From: a virus
Length of the DNA: 37,367 nt
Strand: one strand, 5' to 3'
IMG/VR virus record: IMGVR_UViG_3300046809_000349
Coordinates: 1-37,367 of that record
Every line of letters starts with the position of its first letter. Position 1 is the first letter of the stretch. Positions 1-8,242 of this stretch are shown here, in pieces. The notes below the pieces were generated by a model that saw only the letters and a program-made list of their open reading frames with translations, searched no databases and was not told where the DNA came from. The translations under genes were made by a program, and so were the position numbers.

Positions 1-65
1 ATACGCGGCGGGCGCATCCCACCAAATTGAATGACTGGAATCATTACTTTCTTTTCGTCGTCCAT
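1..65 (-). CDS. Partial CDS, N-terminus of unknown protein
   Basis: The minus strand opens an ATG at 65 and reads without a stop to the window edge: the visible start is MDDEKKVMIPVIQFGGMRPP. The start is supported by a GGAAAGGG Shine-Dalgarno about 8 bases upstream, inside the end of the neighbouring gene, and by the same tight spacing seen in the rest of this leftward operon. Only about 21 residues are visible, so the function cannot be inferred. Confidence 0.6.
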   Translation of the reverse strand, partial: MDDEKKVMIPVIQFGGMRPPR

Positions 66-66
66 T

Positions 67-264
67 TCAATTACCCTTTCCTTCCAACAATGCGAGAAAT
101 TCTTTTTCAGCTTCGTGATAGTCTGCCCAGAATTGTTTGGCAGTTCTTTCAAGTCTAAGAAACTTATCATCATCTGCGCAATTACCTAGAAGCGTGTCGG
201 TTTGAACCGCTGAATAATGCTTATTGATAAGTTTTGTATAAGCATTCTTCAAGTTAATATCCAT
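67..264 (-). CDS. Small hypothetical protein, 65 aa
   Basis: This is a short, mostly helical and acidic protein with no recognisable domain. I place the start at the ATG at 264 (MDINLKNAYTKL) rather than at an earlier in-frame codon, because a strong AGGAGAGG Shine-Dalgarno lies at 273-280, about 8 bases before it. The upstream nuclease gene ends at 266, so the two genes are back to back and the Shine-Dalgarno lies inside the end of that gene. It is a member of the long leftward replication operon. The function is unknown. Confidence 0.75.
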   Translation of the reverse strand: MDINLKNAYTKLINKHYSAVQTDTLLGNCADDDKFLRLERTAKQFWADYHEAEKEFLALLEGKGN

Positions 265-265
265 T

Positions 266-784
266 TCAATTACCTCTCCTAAGCGGTCTACGTACACTTG
301 TAACACTGTCAAAATTATATACGAAGGCAGGCACTTCCCAGTGGTCCACTGTTACAATAGGGTTTAACCAGAGACGAGGATGCCTTGTATCAGTGACTAC
401 AATAGTGGGATACCTATTCTGCTTTGCAATCAACAGAGGTCGTTTATCATACTTACGAGCCTCCCTAACCACTATCTTCCAGAAGGTAATCAACCCACCT
501 GTCTTATTTACAATGGAACGGCCTATCTGCAAATCCTGATAGTGCTTACATTCAACAAAGGTCTTTTCACAGAATTCGTACGCACCTTCCCCTACCGCAC
601 TCAGATCTCCAGATTGTGTTAAATTTATCTTGTCTTTTCTATATTGTAAGGTAGCGAGACCACCACTCATAGCACTGCGCCACAAGAGATCATCTCGCTT
701 ACCCTCCGATAACCAAAGGGACAGCCTTCGAGAGACTTCACGCTCGAAAGCTGCCCCTTTACCTTTACCGGAACCTGCCTTCAT
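266..784 (-). CDS. PD-(D/E)XK nuclease, Holliday junction resolvase-like
   Basis: The 172-residue protein shows the order expected of an archaeal/phage Hjc-like PD-(D/E)XK nuclease: a basic Gly/Lys-rich N-terminus followed by FEREV (Glu14), a GDLSAV stretch with Asp60, and the paired catalytic FVECK (Glu78, Lys80). Such enzymes cut branched DNA and resolve recombination intermediates, which fits its place next to the RecA-like, ssDNA-binding and UvsY-like genes. No strong Shine-Dalgarno precedes the ATG at 784; the upstream gene stops immediately before it (785), so translation is probably coupled. Another PD-(D/E)XK activity, for example a repair or restriction-type nuclease, is possible. 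Confidence 0.6.
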   Translation of the reverse strand: MKAGSGKGKGAAFEREVSRRLSLWLSEGKRDDLLWRSAMSGGLATLQYRKDKINLTQSGDLSAVGEGAYEFCEKTFVECKHYQDLQIGRSIVNKTGGLITFWKIVVREARKYDKRPLLIAKQNRYPTIVVTDTRHPRLWLNPIVTVDHWEVPAFVYNFDSVTSVRRPLRRGN

Positions 785-1216
785 TTAGAACGGCGACTTC
801 GTGAGGGTGCGACCCCTACTCAGCACACCACCGGTACCACCGCTGGGGGTGAAATTCTCGTCCACCCACCAATAAGTGCCTCCGTCATCACCGTTATTGG
901 GTGGGACATTGCGAAGGCGACTGTCAACATTCAACGCAGTGTCATAGTTGATGATCTCTCCATTATCCCAATCCTCAACCAGAGCAACATAAGTCTGGTC
1001 TACACGATTGCGACGCTGCAGGTTGACTAGCCAATTGAAATTGCCCTCGTCGATAGCCCAGCTATAAGAGCTTTTCTTTACGACGAGAACAACGCAACAA
1101 CCGCGACGGTCTTCAAGGTAACGAATGTGGCTCCTAGGATCAAGGCCGTGCTCTTCCTTTACTGCACGACTGAACTTGTCATAGGCCCACAGATCATCTA
1201 GACGACGCTTCTCCAT
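785..1216 (-). CDS. Hypothetical protein, 143 aa
   Basis: This is a soluble protein with no signal peptide or membrane segment. Its N-terminal half is charged and basic, with a hydrophobic strand-like CCVVLVVKK stretch near residue 45. The C-terminal third is rich in Gly, Asn and Asp and looks flexible. The ATG at 1216 is preceded by AAGGAGGA at 1221-1228. I recognise no family. It lies between the resolvase-like nuclease and a small membrane protein gene in the recombination operon. Confidence 0.7.
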   Translation of the reverse strand: MEKRRLDDLWAYDKFSRAVKEEHGLDPRSHIRYLEDRRGCCVVLVVKKSSYSWAIDEGNFNWLVNLQRRNRVDQTYVALVEDWDNGEIINYDTALNVDSRLRNVPPNNGDDGGTYWWVDENFTPSGGTGGVLSRGRTLTKSPF

Positions 1217-1227
1217 CTATTCCTCCT

Positions 1228-1404
1228 TCACTTCGAAAAACACGCAGACACTACGTAAGTTCCTACATACAATCCACCTCCTATTGCTGCCACGATCAAA
1301 ACTCCAATAAAGAAATACAAGTAATTATATCTGGACCCTAAGTCAGCTTCAACCAGGGACCCTGCCGCGTAAATATATCTGGTTGTTCTACCTTGGTCAC
1401 TCAC
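1228..1404 (-). CDS. Small membrane protein, 58 aa, GTG start
   Basis: A short ORF fills the gap between the RecA-like gene and the next gene. It starts with GTG at 1404, sharing four bases (GTGA) with the recA stop, and is preceded by AGAGG about 3 bases upstream. The protein has a polar N-terminus of about 27 residues, then one strongly hydrophobic segment (YLYFFIGVLIVAAIGGGLYV, residues 28-47) and a short tail. This is a single-pass membrane protein pattern. Several similar tiny membrane proteins occur in this window (3546-3731, 20578-20772, 36157-36288). The function is unknown. Confidence 0.55.
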   Translation of the reverse strand: MSDQGRTTRYIYAAGSLVEADLGSRYNYLYFFIGVLIVAAIGGGLYVGTYVVSACFSK

Positions 1405-2441
1405 TCTCGCCTCTTTGGTTTGCGATTTATCTTAAACTTCTCTTCAACTTCGTGCCATAATTGAATAGTCTCTTTCTTTAATTCTGGTTCAAGTCCCTCT
1501 TCTTCGACTATTCTAATAGATTTATCAAGACCAGTATGCAACCTTCTTTCACCAATATTATACGTTTGGGAGCCCACTATCGACTTATTGTAGATTAAAT
1601 TAGCGCGGATGTCGTCTATGCCAAAGTCGTACATGATATACAATGGTGCTGTACGGAATGGAACATCCAGGCTGCTCTTATACACTTCAACTGAAGTTTC
1701 AACACCTACAACCCGCTTAAACTTACTCTTGCCAATATCTTTTTCAATCCCAATCTTTTTTGGTGTATGACAACGCAACCTCAGACTTGAATAAAAGCCA
1801 ATGGAGACGCCACCGGGACTGGTATACTTTTCGGCAAAGGGGTTTGTATCAATATTTTGCCTAACCTGATTAGAACAAACCATCAATAGATTGCGCTGGG
1901 TCAGGATTCGACACGTTTTCCGGCATTCTTCACTAAATTCTTTTGCTCTACGCATCCCGTATTTATCTGCATCCTCCATTTCCATCTTAGTTGATAGCGC
2001 TGCAAGCGAGTCCGCAAAGACACCATTAATCGTGCCATTCTCGGACTCAGGATTCCAACTTCTGACTGGCTCAAATAATTCAGGCACCGTATCAGGTTGC
2101 TTGTAGTCGCAATCTTCAACCTTAAACCCAAACAACTTAGCGAACTGCGCATTTAGTCTAGCCTCCGGATCACGAAACATTACCCTACCACCCTTGCGTT
2201 GCACAGCGCCCGCAAGTTCACACAACATCACAGTCTTGCCACAACTGGAAGGACCAAAGATCTCAACCAGGATCCCACCCGGTAGGCCGCCTTCTTTAAA
2301 GCGACCACCGGAGATTGCCATATCAAGCAAAGTAGATCCTGTGGAGATAACGTGCTCAGTACCTGCTAAGGGGGAACGCCTTACAAGAGGCTTCTTTAAC
2401 CTAGCCTCTACTTGTTGTGCAAGATCAGGTGATGCTGTCAT
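1401..2441 (-). CDS. RecA-like recombinase
   Basis: This is a RecA/UvsX-family strand-exchange ATPase of 346 residues. Visible motifs are Walker A GPSSCGKT (63-70), a FRDPEARLN segment matching the RecA region that carries the catalytic Glu, a Walker B-like FADSLAAL, and the loop-2 region SNQVRQNID followed by SPGGVSIGFYSSLRLR, which parallels the RecA motif around residue 200. The start is the ATG at 2441, overlapping the stop of the ssDNA-binding gene as TAATG; an earlier in-frame codon at 2471 would lie deeper in that gene and lacks a better site. It should work with the neighbouring ssDNA-binding and UvsY-like proteins in homologous recombination and recombination-dependent replication. 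Confidence 0.92.
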   Translation of the reverse strand: MTASPDLAQQVEARLKKPLVRRSPLAGTEHVISTGSTLLDMAISGGRFKEGGLPGGILVEIFGPSSCGKTVMLCELAGAVQRKGGRVMFRDPEARLNAQFAKLFGFKVEDCDYKQPDTVPELFEPVRSWNPESENGTINGVFADSLAALSTKMEMEDADKYGMRRAKEFSEECRKTCRILTQRNLLMVCSNQVRQNIDTNPFAEKYTSPGGVSIGFYSSLRLRCHTPKKIGIEKDIGKSKFKRVVGVETSVEVYKSSLDVPFRTAPLYIMYDFGIDDIRANLIYNKSIVGSQTYNIGERRLHTGLDKSIRIVEEEGLEPELKKETIQLWHEVEEKFKINRKPKRRE

Positions 2442-3592
2442 TATGCTGCTTTTCCACTCGCATTGTAGCAATCAGTCCAAACTGGACAATCTTCGCACTG
2501 ATCGTGCTTATCGCATTCCTCACCAAATACAAATCCGTGGGGACAAGTACCAGCTTCAGCTGGGGCCGCTACCTTAGCAGGACGAGCAGCAGGCGGAGGC
2601 GCTCCACGTGTTAGAGGCTTTGCTGCGGGCTTTTCTGCAGGTTTCGCTACCGGTGTAGGCCTACGGTAAACAGAAGGCGTACGTGTCTCCTCTTCGGGCT
2701 CTTCGGGCTCCTCCTCTGGTTCCTCTTCGGTCTCTTCCTCTATAGGTACAACAACAGTTCTTATTGGTGTAGTTCGCGCGGGTGCGGTTCGCGCAGAGAT
2801 ACGAGTAACCTGAATAACTGGTTTCTCTTCCTCTGGTTCATCATCATCCCCACCCTCAAGGAACATCTTTTGGATTTCCTTGTAATCCTTAATTGTAACG
2901 ACCTCGTCAAGTGAGGGCAGTGCATCAATAGTGGCATCATCGTAAGCATACCCACGCTGTTCAAAATCAATGCGCGAGGTTTCCGCAAACGTGTTCCCAC
3001 CAAGCTTCTCTTCAGAGAATCGGATCTTTAACGTCAACCCATTAGCAGGATGCGGAAAATCCCCAAGCTCATCAGGGTTTTCCTCAATCTCATTATTCAA
3101 CTTAGCCTGGAACAGAAAGTCCGATATATCCCAAAGATGCGGTTTCTCTTCAAACTTCTTGTTATCCTTGGGAATAATCAAATAAAGTGACCGCGAACTG
3201 GGACGGGCGTTCTTTACTGCATCATCTTTCCAATCCACACCATCAGAAAGAAGTTTTGACCGATACTCGCAAATCGGACACTTCTTCCCAATACTTGTGG
3301 GGCAGACAACCGATGACTTATCAGCACCAACATTACGATGCAACTTGTAAGGGCGACGGTACCAAAGACCACCCTTTTCAGCACTACCCGTTGTCTCATC
3401 CTTATCTGGATGGTTGGGGTCTGTGACAACATAAGACATAATATCAATAGAAATGCGGGAACCGGGCTCTTCCTTGAAGACCGTAAATCCTCGCGGGATG
3501 GATAAATGACCGTAATTTGCTGCCTTGTTACGCTGTTGAGTAGCGTTAAAGACAATCTTGTCCTTGAAACTCGTGAAGCGACTCTTTGCCAT
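2441..3592 (-). CDS. gp32-like single-stranded DNA-binding protein
   Basis: This 383-residue protein has a basic N-terminus (MAKSRFTSFKDK), a core with a Cys-X2-Cys pair in KKCPICEYRSKL plus an earlier Cys (CPTSIGKK) as in zinc-containing gp32-like proteins, then a long acidic Glu/Pro-rich linker and a second cysteine/histidine cluster at the C-terminus (CPHG, EECDKH, QCEDC, DCY). The architecture fits a phage ssDNA-binding protein with an acidic protein-interaction tail. The start at 3592 is chosen because CGGAGGAAA lies about 8 bases upstream; the open frame extends further but without a site. Neighbouring RecA-like and UvsY-like genes support the role in replication and recombination. Confidence 0.8.
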   Translation of the reverse strand: MAKSRFTSFKDKIVFNATQQRNKAANYGHLSIPRGFTVFKEEPGSRISIDIMSYVVTDPNHPDKDETTGSAEKGGLWYRRPYKLHRNVGADKSSVVCPTSIGKKCPICEYRSKLLSDGVDWKDDAVKNARPSSRSLYLIIPKDNKKFEEKPHLWDISDFLFQAKLNNEIEENPDELGDFPHPANGLTLKIRFSEEKLGGNTFAETSRIDFEQRGYAYDDATIDALPSLDEVVTIKDYKEIQKMFLEGGDDDEPEEEKPVIQVTRISARTAPARTTPIRTVVVPIEEETEEEPEEEPEEPEEETRTPSVYRRPTPVAKPAEKPAAKPLTRGAPPPAARPAKVAAPAEAGTCPHGFVFGEECDKHDQCEDCPVWTDCYNASGKAA

Positions 3593-3731
3593 TAGATTGT
3601 TTCCTCCGTGTATAGGACAGATAAGATATCGTCCCAGCGGCCCAACCCGATGCTGCGCACTTAGCCAATACAAAAACATAGAAAGGCAAGGCGGCTAAAC
3701 CCACAACCACGATTGCGATTGCAAATTCCAA
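3546..3731 (-). CDS. Small membrane protein, 61 aa, TTG start
   Basis: The frame starts with TTG at 3731 directly after the TGA of the UvsY-like gene, with AGGAG about 7 bases upstream (3739-3743). It encodes a hydrophobic N-terminal helix of about 22 residues (FAIAIVVVGLAALPFYVFVL) followed by a polar, basic tail. The 3' end overlaps the start of the ssDNA-binding gene by 47 bases, which is long but tolerable for a phage. A membrane or holin-like role cannot be told from the sequence. The unusual start and overlap lower confidence. Confidence 0.5.
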   Translation of the reverse strand: MEFAIAIVVVGLAALPFYVFVLAKCAASGWAAGTISYLSYTRRKQSNGKESLHEFQGQDCL

Positions 3732-4199
3732 TCAATTTCTCCTCTGTAGTCTAATAGATCGATTAATTCGCTTTTGCCTCTCTTCGGATAAATTATGCGG
3801 AACCGAGGGTCCTGCAAAGTAACTTTGCCCATGCAGCCTCACTAAATTTTCCAAGGCACTTTTGCGATGCTCAAACGACTTAACAACTCCAGTGGCCACC
3901 TCATATTGATACTTCTTTTCAATATAGTCTCGATTAATTGCATCATATTCATCATTGATAGTAATTACAGAAGAAATTGCTCCCTCTGTTATACGATCTC
4001 CAAGACCAAACGCCCTGGGATCTTCTCTTACTTCTTTATCAAGTCGGGCTTTAACATAGTCAACTTGCGCCTTTGCCAAATCCATATCGCGATGTGCCTC
4101 AGCTGCATTGGTTGTGTACACAAGCATCCTACGTGAATGATCTACCCATTCTACATCTAGAGCGGATTCATCAATCTCAATGTCTTGCTCATAGGACAC
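3732..4199 (-). CDS. UvsY-like recombination mediator (putative)
   Basis: This 155-residue charged, almost fully helical protein has the length, helix pattern and position of T4-type UvsY mediators, which load the recombinase on ssDNA coated by gp32. N-terminal residues 10-70 form a heptad-like helix, and the C-terminal half ends in SFEHRKSALENLVRLHGQSYFAGP, resembling phage UvsY-like tails. The gene sits directly upstream of the ssDNA-binding and RecA-like genes, the expected partners. The start is GTG at 4199 with GGAG about 8 bases upstream; the ATG at 4192 is out of frame. The call rests on architecture and neighbourhood more than on a signature motif. Confidence 0.55.
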   Translation of the reverse strand: MSYEQDIEIDESALDVEWVDHSRRMLVYTTNAAEAHRDMDLAKAQVDYVKARLDKEVREDPRAFGLGDRITEGAISSVITINDEYDAINRDYIEKKYQYEVATGVVKSFEHRKSALENLVRLHGQSYFAGPSVPHNLSEERQKRINRSIRLQRRN

Positions 4200-4230
4200 T
4201 TGACATCTCCTACTATATTATACGATTACG

Positions 4231-5190
4231 TCACCCACTTTTGATTACCATATAACATGCCAATGCTAGACCAGGAGGTCCACTATCAAAGAATGGTGCT
4301 GAAAAATGATGAATTATTTCAGCAGCAACGTCATTCCCATCTCCATTCAACAGAACCTGACGAGCATAACCAATTACACGCCTACGGGTTATTTCAACAT
4401 CATCTTCAGGAATTATCGATAGAATCGAACTAACTTGACGCCAACGATGTTTTTGAAGCAACGATGTCACCAACCTGTCTGCATTCTTAGCTATATTGTC
4501 GGACGCTTCAATTACCTTAATATAATCATCTGGACCCGCCGCAACGACTTTTTCTAAAAGCTGAAGAGCGTGTCTGGGATAACATATCTCGGCTTTATCA
4601 ATATCAACTTTGTCAGCGTCAAACCCAAGTGAAGCCTTAAGCGCTACAGCACTTAGTACATTCTTTGGTAAAGATACATGCTCACGGGCGCATACCTTAA
4701 CCATTAACCTGACCATATTCGGTATAGTCAATGGACTGACCGTGTGAACAGAGCATCTACCCTTTATTGTATCAAGAAGCTTATCAGGATCAGTAGTAGC
4801 AAGCACATAAAAACAATGATCTGGTGGATCTTCCAGACCCTTTAACAAAGCATTTTGCGCATCATTAGTCAGCTTATGTGCCTCATCAATAAGCCAGGCA
4901 CGTCTGGTGCCACCCAATGCCTTATAGTGTGCGTTATGCCTAATAGTACGAGCAGTATCAATACCACGAAAGTCAGCAGTGTCTATTTCCTTAAAGTCTT
5001 GTTCATGACAACCTAACTCGGTTGCGACTATCCTCCCCAGTGTCGTTTTTCCACACCCAGTGGGTCCGTGAAATAGAAAAGCATGTGGAGGATCATCAAG
5101 AGCCAACAACCCTTTAAGATTAGATACAAGCGTTTCATTACCGACCATCTCAGCAAAAGAATGGGGACGATATTTTTGATATAAACTCAT
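4231..5190 (-). CDS. Clamp loader ATPase (RFC/DnaX-like)
   Basis: The 319-residue AAA+ protein begins with the characteristic SLYQKYRPHSFAEMVG box. It has Walker A HGPTGCGKTT (41-50), Walker B LIDEAHKL, a sensor 1 region LATTDPDKLL and a GRC motif in place of the usual SRC arginine finger motif. This is the family that opens the sliding clamp; the clamp is encoded at 8427-9443. The length is close to T4 gp44 or small RFC subunits and shorter than bacterial DnaX. The ATG overlaps the polymerase stop as ATGA. Only one clamp-loader gene is visible, so the complex may be a homo-oligomer or use a host partner. Confidence 0.93.
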   Translation of the reverse strand: MSLYQKYRPHSFAEMVGNETLVSNLKGLLALDDPPHAFLFHGPTGCGKTTLGRIVATELGCHEQDFKEIDTADFRGIDTARTIRHNAHYKALGGTRRAWLIDEAHKLTNDAQNALLKGLEDPPDHCFYVLATTDPDKLLDTIKGRCSVHTVSPLTIPNMVRLMVKVCAREHVSLPKNVLSAVALKASLGFDADKVDIDKAEICYPRHALQLLEKVVAAGPDDYIKVIEASDNIAKNADRLVTSLLQKHRWRQVSSILSIIPEDDVEITRRRVIGYARQVLLNGDGNDVAAEIIHHFSAPFFDSGPPGLALACYMVIKSG

Positions 5191-6566
5191 GCTGCACCTT
5201 TCATTTCAGCCCAGTTACCATCTATTTCTGAGGCAGCAACTTCGATACGCATAGGTATATCTATCCAAGACCAGTGGTTTGGTAGATCGACCGTGCAGAT
5301 TTGCTGCGCCATTAGAATAATATCAGAGATCTCGTCTGGATGTGCATCTATCAGCATACTGTCGTGTATCTCACCAACCACCTTACTCTGCCAACCCTTT
5401 AACTGCTTTACCATTTCAATCAAAGACCATAACAAACAATGGAATGCGGCCCCTTGTACAGGGAAATTGATTACTTGATTCTTTTCCATAACACCGGAGA
5501 CCCTAAACCCGGTCTTCATTTCAAATTCACCGGTCTTTTGGTACTTAGAATGCCAAGTCTTTCTCCAAGCATTATATACTTTGAAACGCTTGCCCCAAAA
5601 GTTGTTTTGTACCCGTTCCATGTGATCAACAAATACACTAAACGAATCAATGTCTTTAGATATCAAATGTTCCCCTATGGGTTTACCATTAAATACAACA
5701 CCGTGATTAGGCTTCCACATTCCATCCTTTGGTAGCTTGCACCAGGAACAAGCGACATTAAGCGCGCAGGGCTCGTAATAGTCACCGTAGAATTGCGGGA
5801 AGACAAACCCGTTCTTTGCTGACTGCCTTAATGTATACCCACCTTCCATCTCTTTGAGAGGGGTATTCAATTTGGGCAGCAAGAAAATCTCACCTGCCAT
5901 ATCCCCGTGCATATCACTTGTCTCATCCTGTAAGTACTTAATCATTACAGGATCTTTGTGATAAGTTGCTGCAATACCGACTTCAATACCTGAAAAGTCA
6001 ATCTCCATCAAAATATGACCAGGGCTGGGAAGAAACGCCCTTCTACAGATGTCCATAATTTCTTTATCTCGGGCTGGTATATTCTGCAGGTTGGGATCAG
6101 CACTAGACGATCTATACGTTGATACTGTATGCAACAGAAAAGATGGGTGGATCTTGCCATTGACTGTAGATCTAATCAACACTTTCAAAACATCTTTAGC
6201 CTTTTTCAGCCTCCGCATCCGCAACAAATGGACAACACCATCAACATTAGTCTGTCGAAGGGATTCCTCGTTTGTACTCTCTTCACCACCCTCAGACATC
6301 TTGAATGGTTTAGCTCGCATATCCTGATAAAGGATGTGTCTCAATTGAGGGACACTTTGAATCTTCATTGCATCACCATAGCGACCAAGCCAAGCAATGC
6401 CTAACTCACTGCTCTTTAGTCGTAATTCTGACTGCTTTAACTTTTGCTCAACCCAAGCCAGTTTCTCCCTAACATAAACAAGATCAATACAAATCCCCGC
6501 TTCCTCTACAAGGGTAAGAGCTTCAGCCCCTCGTTGGAGCAGCTTATAGGCTTCCATCATTTTCAT
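5187..6566 (-). CDS. Family A DNA polymerase, polymerase domain only
   Basis: This 459-residue protein carries the palm, fingers and thumb of a PolI-family enzyme. SSADPNLQNIP (155-164) marks the conserved region before motif A; motif A is LMEIDFSGIEVGIAA with Asp190; motif B is RQSAKNGFVFPQFYGD with Arg247, Lys251 and Tyr260; motif C is GEIHDSML (401-403), where HDS replaces the usual HDE but keeps the catalytic Asp. There is no exonuclease domain: that is in the next gene upstream (6743-7978), so the enzyme is split. The start at 6566 has GGAG about 8 bases upstream and overlaps the end of a small zinc-motif gene. Confidence 0.93.
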   Translation of the reverse strand: MKMMEAYKLLQRGAEALTLVEEAGICIDLVYVREKLAWVEQKLKQSELRLKSSELGIAWLGRYGDAMKIQSVPQLRHILYQDMRAKPFKMSEGGEESTNEESLRQTNVDGVVHLLRMRRLKKAKDVLKVLIRSTVNGKIHPSFLLHTVSTYRSSSADPNLQNIPARDKEIMDICRRAFLPSPGHILMEIDFSGIEVGIAATYHKDPVMIKYLQDETSDMHGDMAGEIFLLPKLNTPLKEMEGGYTLRQSAKNGFVFPQFYGDYYEPCALNVACSWCKLPKDGMWKPNHGVVFNGKPIGEHLISKDIDSFSVFVDHMERVQNNFWGKRFKVYNAWRKTWHSKYQKTGEFEMKTGFRVSGVMEKNQVINFPVQGAAFHCLLWSLIEMVKQLKGWQSKVVGEIHDSMLIDAHPDEISDIILMAQQICTVDLPNHWSWIDIPMRIEVAASEIDGNWAEMKGAA

Positions 6567-6750
6567 TGACGTACTCCAGAGGATGACAAAACTGATCTAA
6601 CAATTCAATTAAACATTCACCACAATAATTTCTAATTAGGGGTGGGAGGGAAATAGAAAGACCACTCTGCTGAGGACCATGTTTAGGGCACTTTCCTATC
6701 CAACCTGCCTTTTGATTCCAAATACCAAAATCAAAGTGAACATCAGCCAT
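6544..6750 (-). CDS. Small putative zinc-binding protein, 68 aa
   Basis: A short gene sits between the two halves of the DNA polymerase and overlaps both: its ATG overlaps the stop of the glycosylase/exonuclease gene and its end overlaps the polymerase start by 23 bases. The protein contains GKCPKHGPQ and, 20 or so residues later, NYCGECL, a Cys-X2-His and Cys-X2-Cys arrangement compatible with one zinc ion. Its position between the polymerase parts suggests a polymerase-associated factor, but this is inference. An in-frame TTG at 6756 is an alternative start. Confidence 0.6.
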   Translation of the reverse strand: MADVHFDFGIWNQKAGWIGKCPKHGPQQSGLSISLPPLIRNYCGECLIELLDQFCHPLEYVNENDGSL

Positions 6751-7978
6751 CTTCAATCTCTTTCATTTGCTTCATGGTTAACCTATAGGCGAGAAGGGAG
6801 TCAATCCCGCAATAGATTAGGCATTCATCTTCACCATGCCTCTCTATAAACTCTAGTATACGGTTTGGCGCAGTGGGATCTCGCGGTGTTACAGACTTTA
6901 AATAGGGATCGATTAAATTCTCATACCCTACAACACCAAAATTGATAAAAGATTGAAACTTTAACCCACAAATACCCGTACGATTATCAATAACATGTGC
7001 TGCAAGCATACTATCCCAAGCCCAATTTATCTCATCAATATCAAAATGGAAGCGGCTCCACTCATATTCAAATGATAGATTATGTGAGATCTTACCAATA
7101 TCTTCGTTTACTAGAATATCCCGCCAAGCTTGACGAACAGCCTCGGAAGCATCAGTAAACATAAACGCATACGCACGCTCAGGTGACTGACAAAAAGACG
7201 CACAAACTATACTGTGTAACTTTGCACTTAATCCTACAGTCTCATAATCAAATGAGAACAGACCTTTTCGTACTTTTACCCTATTCAATGCTCTAAGAAT
7301 CTCTTCTTCACCATGAAGAAGAACAATCCTATTACGTAAAATCTCTACTCTGGGTACAGATACATTTAGCAAGTCAATAGCTTGTTTCAAATCATTCTTC
7401 CAAACTGTCTCTACTTCAGGCCTATCACTGGACCTGGAAACATAACTGGGATGATACGTTGGGCAAATCCAGGCACCTAATTCCGGTAGAGGGATGTGAA
7501 AACCACGCCACTTTCCAATGCTCGAGTCCTGCGCTTCCGGTAGCACACTTCCAAGGACACTAGTAACGGCGCTCCCGCCCAGTAGCAGCATTAATCGAGG
7601 ACTATGCGCAGCTATAGCGGGGGACACTATCCGCGCTCTACAACACGCAATCTCGTGGACAGATGGTGCTCTATTACTAGGTGGTCGACAATTAACTGCA
7701 TTCAAATTTATACAATCACGAAATAGATCAATACCAAGATCACTCAATGCTTCTTTGATAGCATTACCGGTTGGTCCCTGGAATGGTCTACCTTTTCGAT
7801 CCTCTTGTTCACCGGGTCCTTCACCAATAACCATAATCTGTTTCTTGAAATCCCCGAAGGGAGGCATCTTTGGGTTGATTGGTCCATTATACAGACCACA
7901 AGATACACATGACAGAGGTTTACCCAGCCCACCTTTAGCTGGAGGTTCATTATCCCCGAATAACCTCGGTATTGGCAT
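6743..7978 (-). CDS. Uracil-DNA glycosylase / 3'-5' exonuclease fusion (polymerase proofreading half)
   Basis: Residues 1-205 match the family 4/5 uracil-DNA glycosylase fold: Cys24 and Cys27 (CVSCGLY) and Cys112/113 suggest an iron-sulfur site, the active-site motif is GEGPGEQEDRKGRPFQGPTG (52-71), followed by NCRPPSNRAP and TYHPSYV. Residues 230-411 carry a DnaQ-like exonuclease: exo I FSFDYET, exo II SHNLSFEYEW and exo III YCGIDSLLAY. In SPO1-like phage polymerases the same glycosylase-like, exonuclease and polymerase domains occur in one chain; here the polymerase domain is a separate gene (5187-6566). The protein probably provides proofreading in trans and may keep glycosylase activity. 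Confidence 0.88.
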   Translation of the reverse strand: MPIPRLFGDNEPPAKGGLGKPLSCVSCGLYNGPINPKMPPFGDFKKQIMVIGEGPGEQEDRKGRPFQGPTGNAIKEALSDLGIDLFRDCINLNAVNCRPPSNRAPSVHEIACCRARIVSPAIAAHSPRLMLLLGGSAVTSVLGSVLPEAQDSSIGKWRGFHIPLPELGAWICPTYHPSYVSRSSDRPEVETVWKNDLKQAIDLLNVSVPRVEILRNRIVLLHGEEEILRALNRVKVRKGLFSFDYETVGLSAKLHSIVCASFCQSPERAYAFMFTDASEAVRQAWRDILVNEDIGKISHNLSFEYEWSRFHFDIDEINWAWDSMLAAHVIDNRTGICGLKFQSFINFGVVGYENLIDPYLKSVTPRDPTAPNRILEFIERHGEDECLIYCGIDSLLAYRLTMKQMKEIEDG

Positions 7979-7981
7979 TTA

Positions 7982-8242
7982 TCACCCGTCGAGCCTTGTG
8001 ATTCTCGAACAACCAAGTGCATCTGACATGGAAACCAGCATCCCAAACAGGTCATCCTTTGAGCGGCACCAAAAAGTTACGGCATTACGATCGTCATCTT
8101 CTGGTGTAGAATGCTCAAGTATCTCTTTTGGTGATTTAAGCCATATACGAAGACCATAAAAAGTCTCGTTACCATTAACGTTATCCTTGCGGATAAGTTC
8201 GACACCTTCACCTAGTTCTTCTTCATAGATGTGTATACGCAT
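7982..8242 (-). CDS. Hypothetical protein, 86 aa
   Basis: This small acidic soluble protein starts at the ATG at 8242, overlapping the previous stop as TAATG, with AGGA about 9 bases upstream; the open frame extends to 8272 but without a site. Its pattern of alternating hydrophobic and charged residues (MRIHIYEEELGEGVELI, then FYGLRIWLKSP) suggests a compact beta-rich fold. I recognise no family. It lies between the sliding clamp block and the glycosylase/exonuclease gene. Confidence 0.65.
   Translation of the reverse strand: MRIHIYEEELGEGVELIRKDNVNGNETFYGLRIWLKSPKEILEHSTPEDDDRNAVTFWCRSKDDLFGMLVSMSDALGCSRITRLDG

Noticed and set aside
7518-8159. Rightward ORF of 213 codons
   Set aside because: Antisense to the glycosylase/exonuclease gene, which has clear family motifs.
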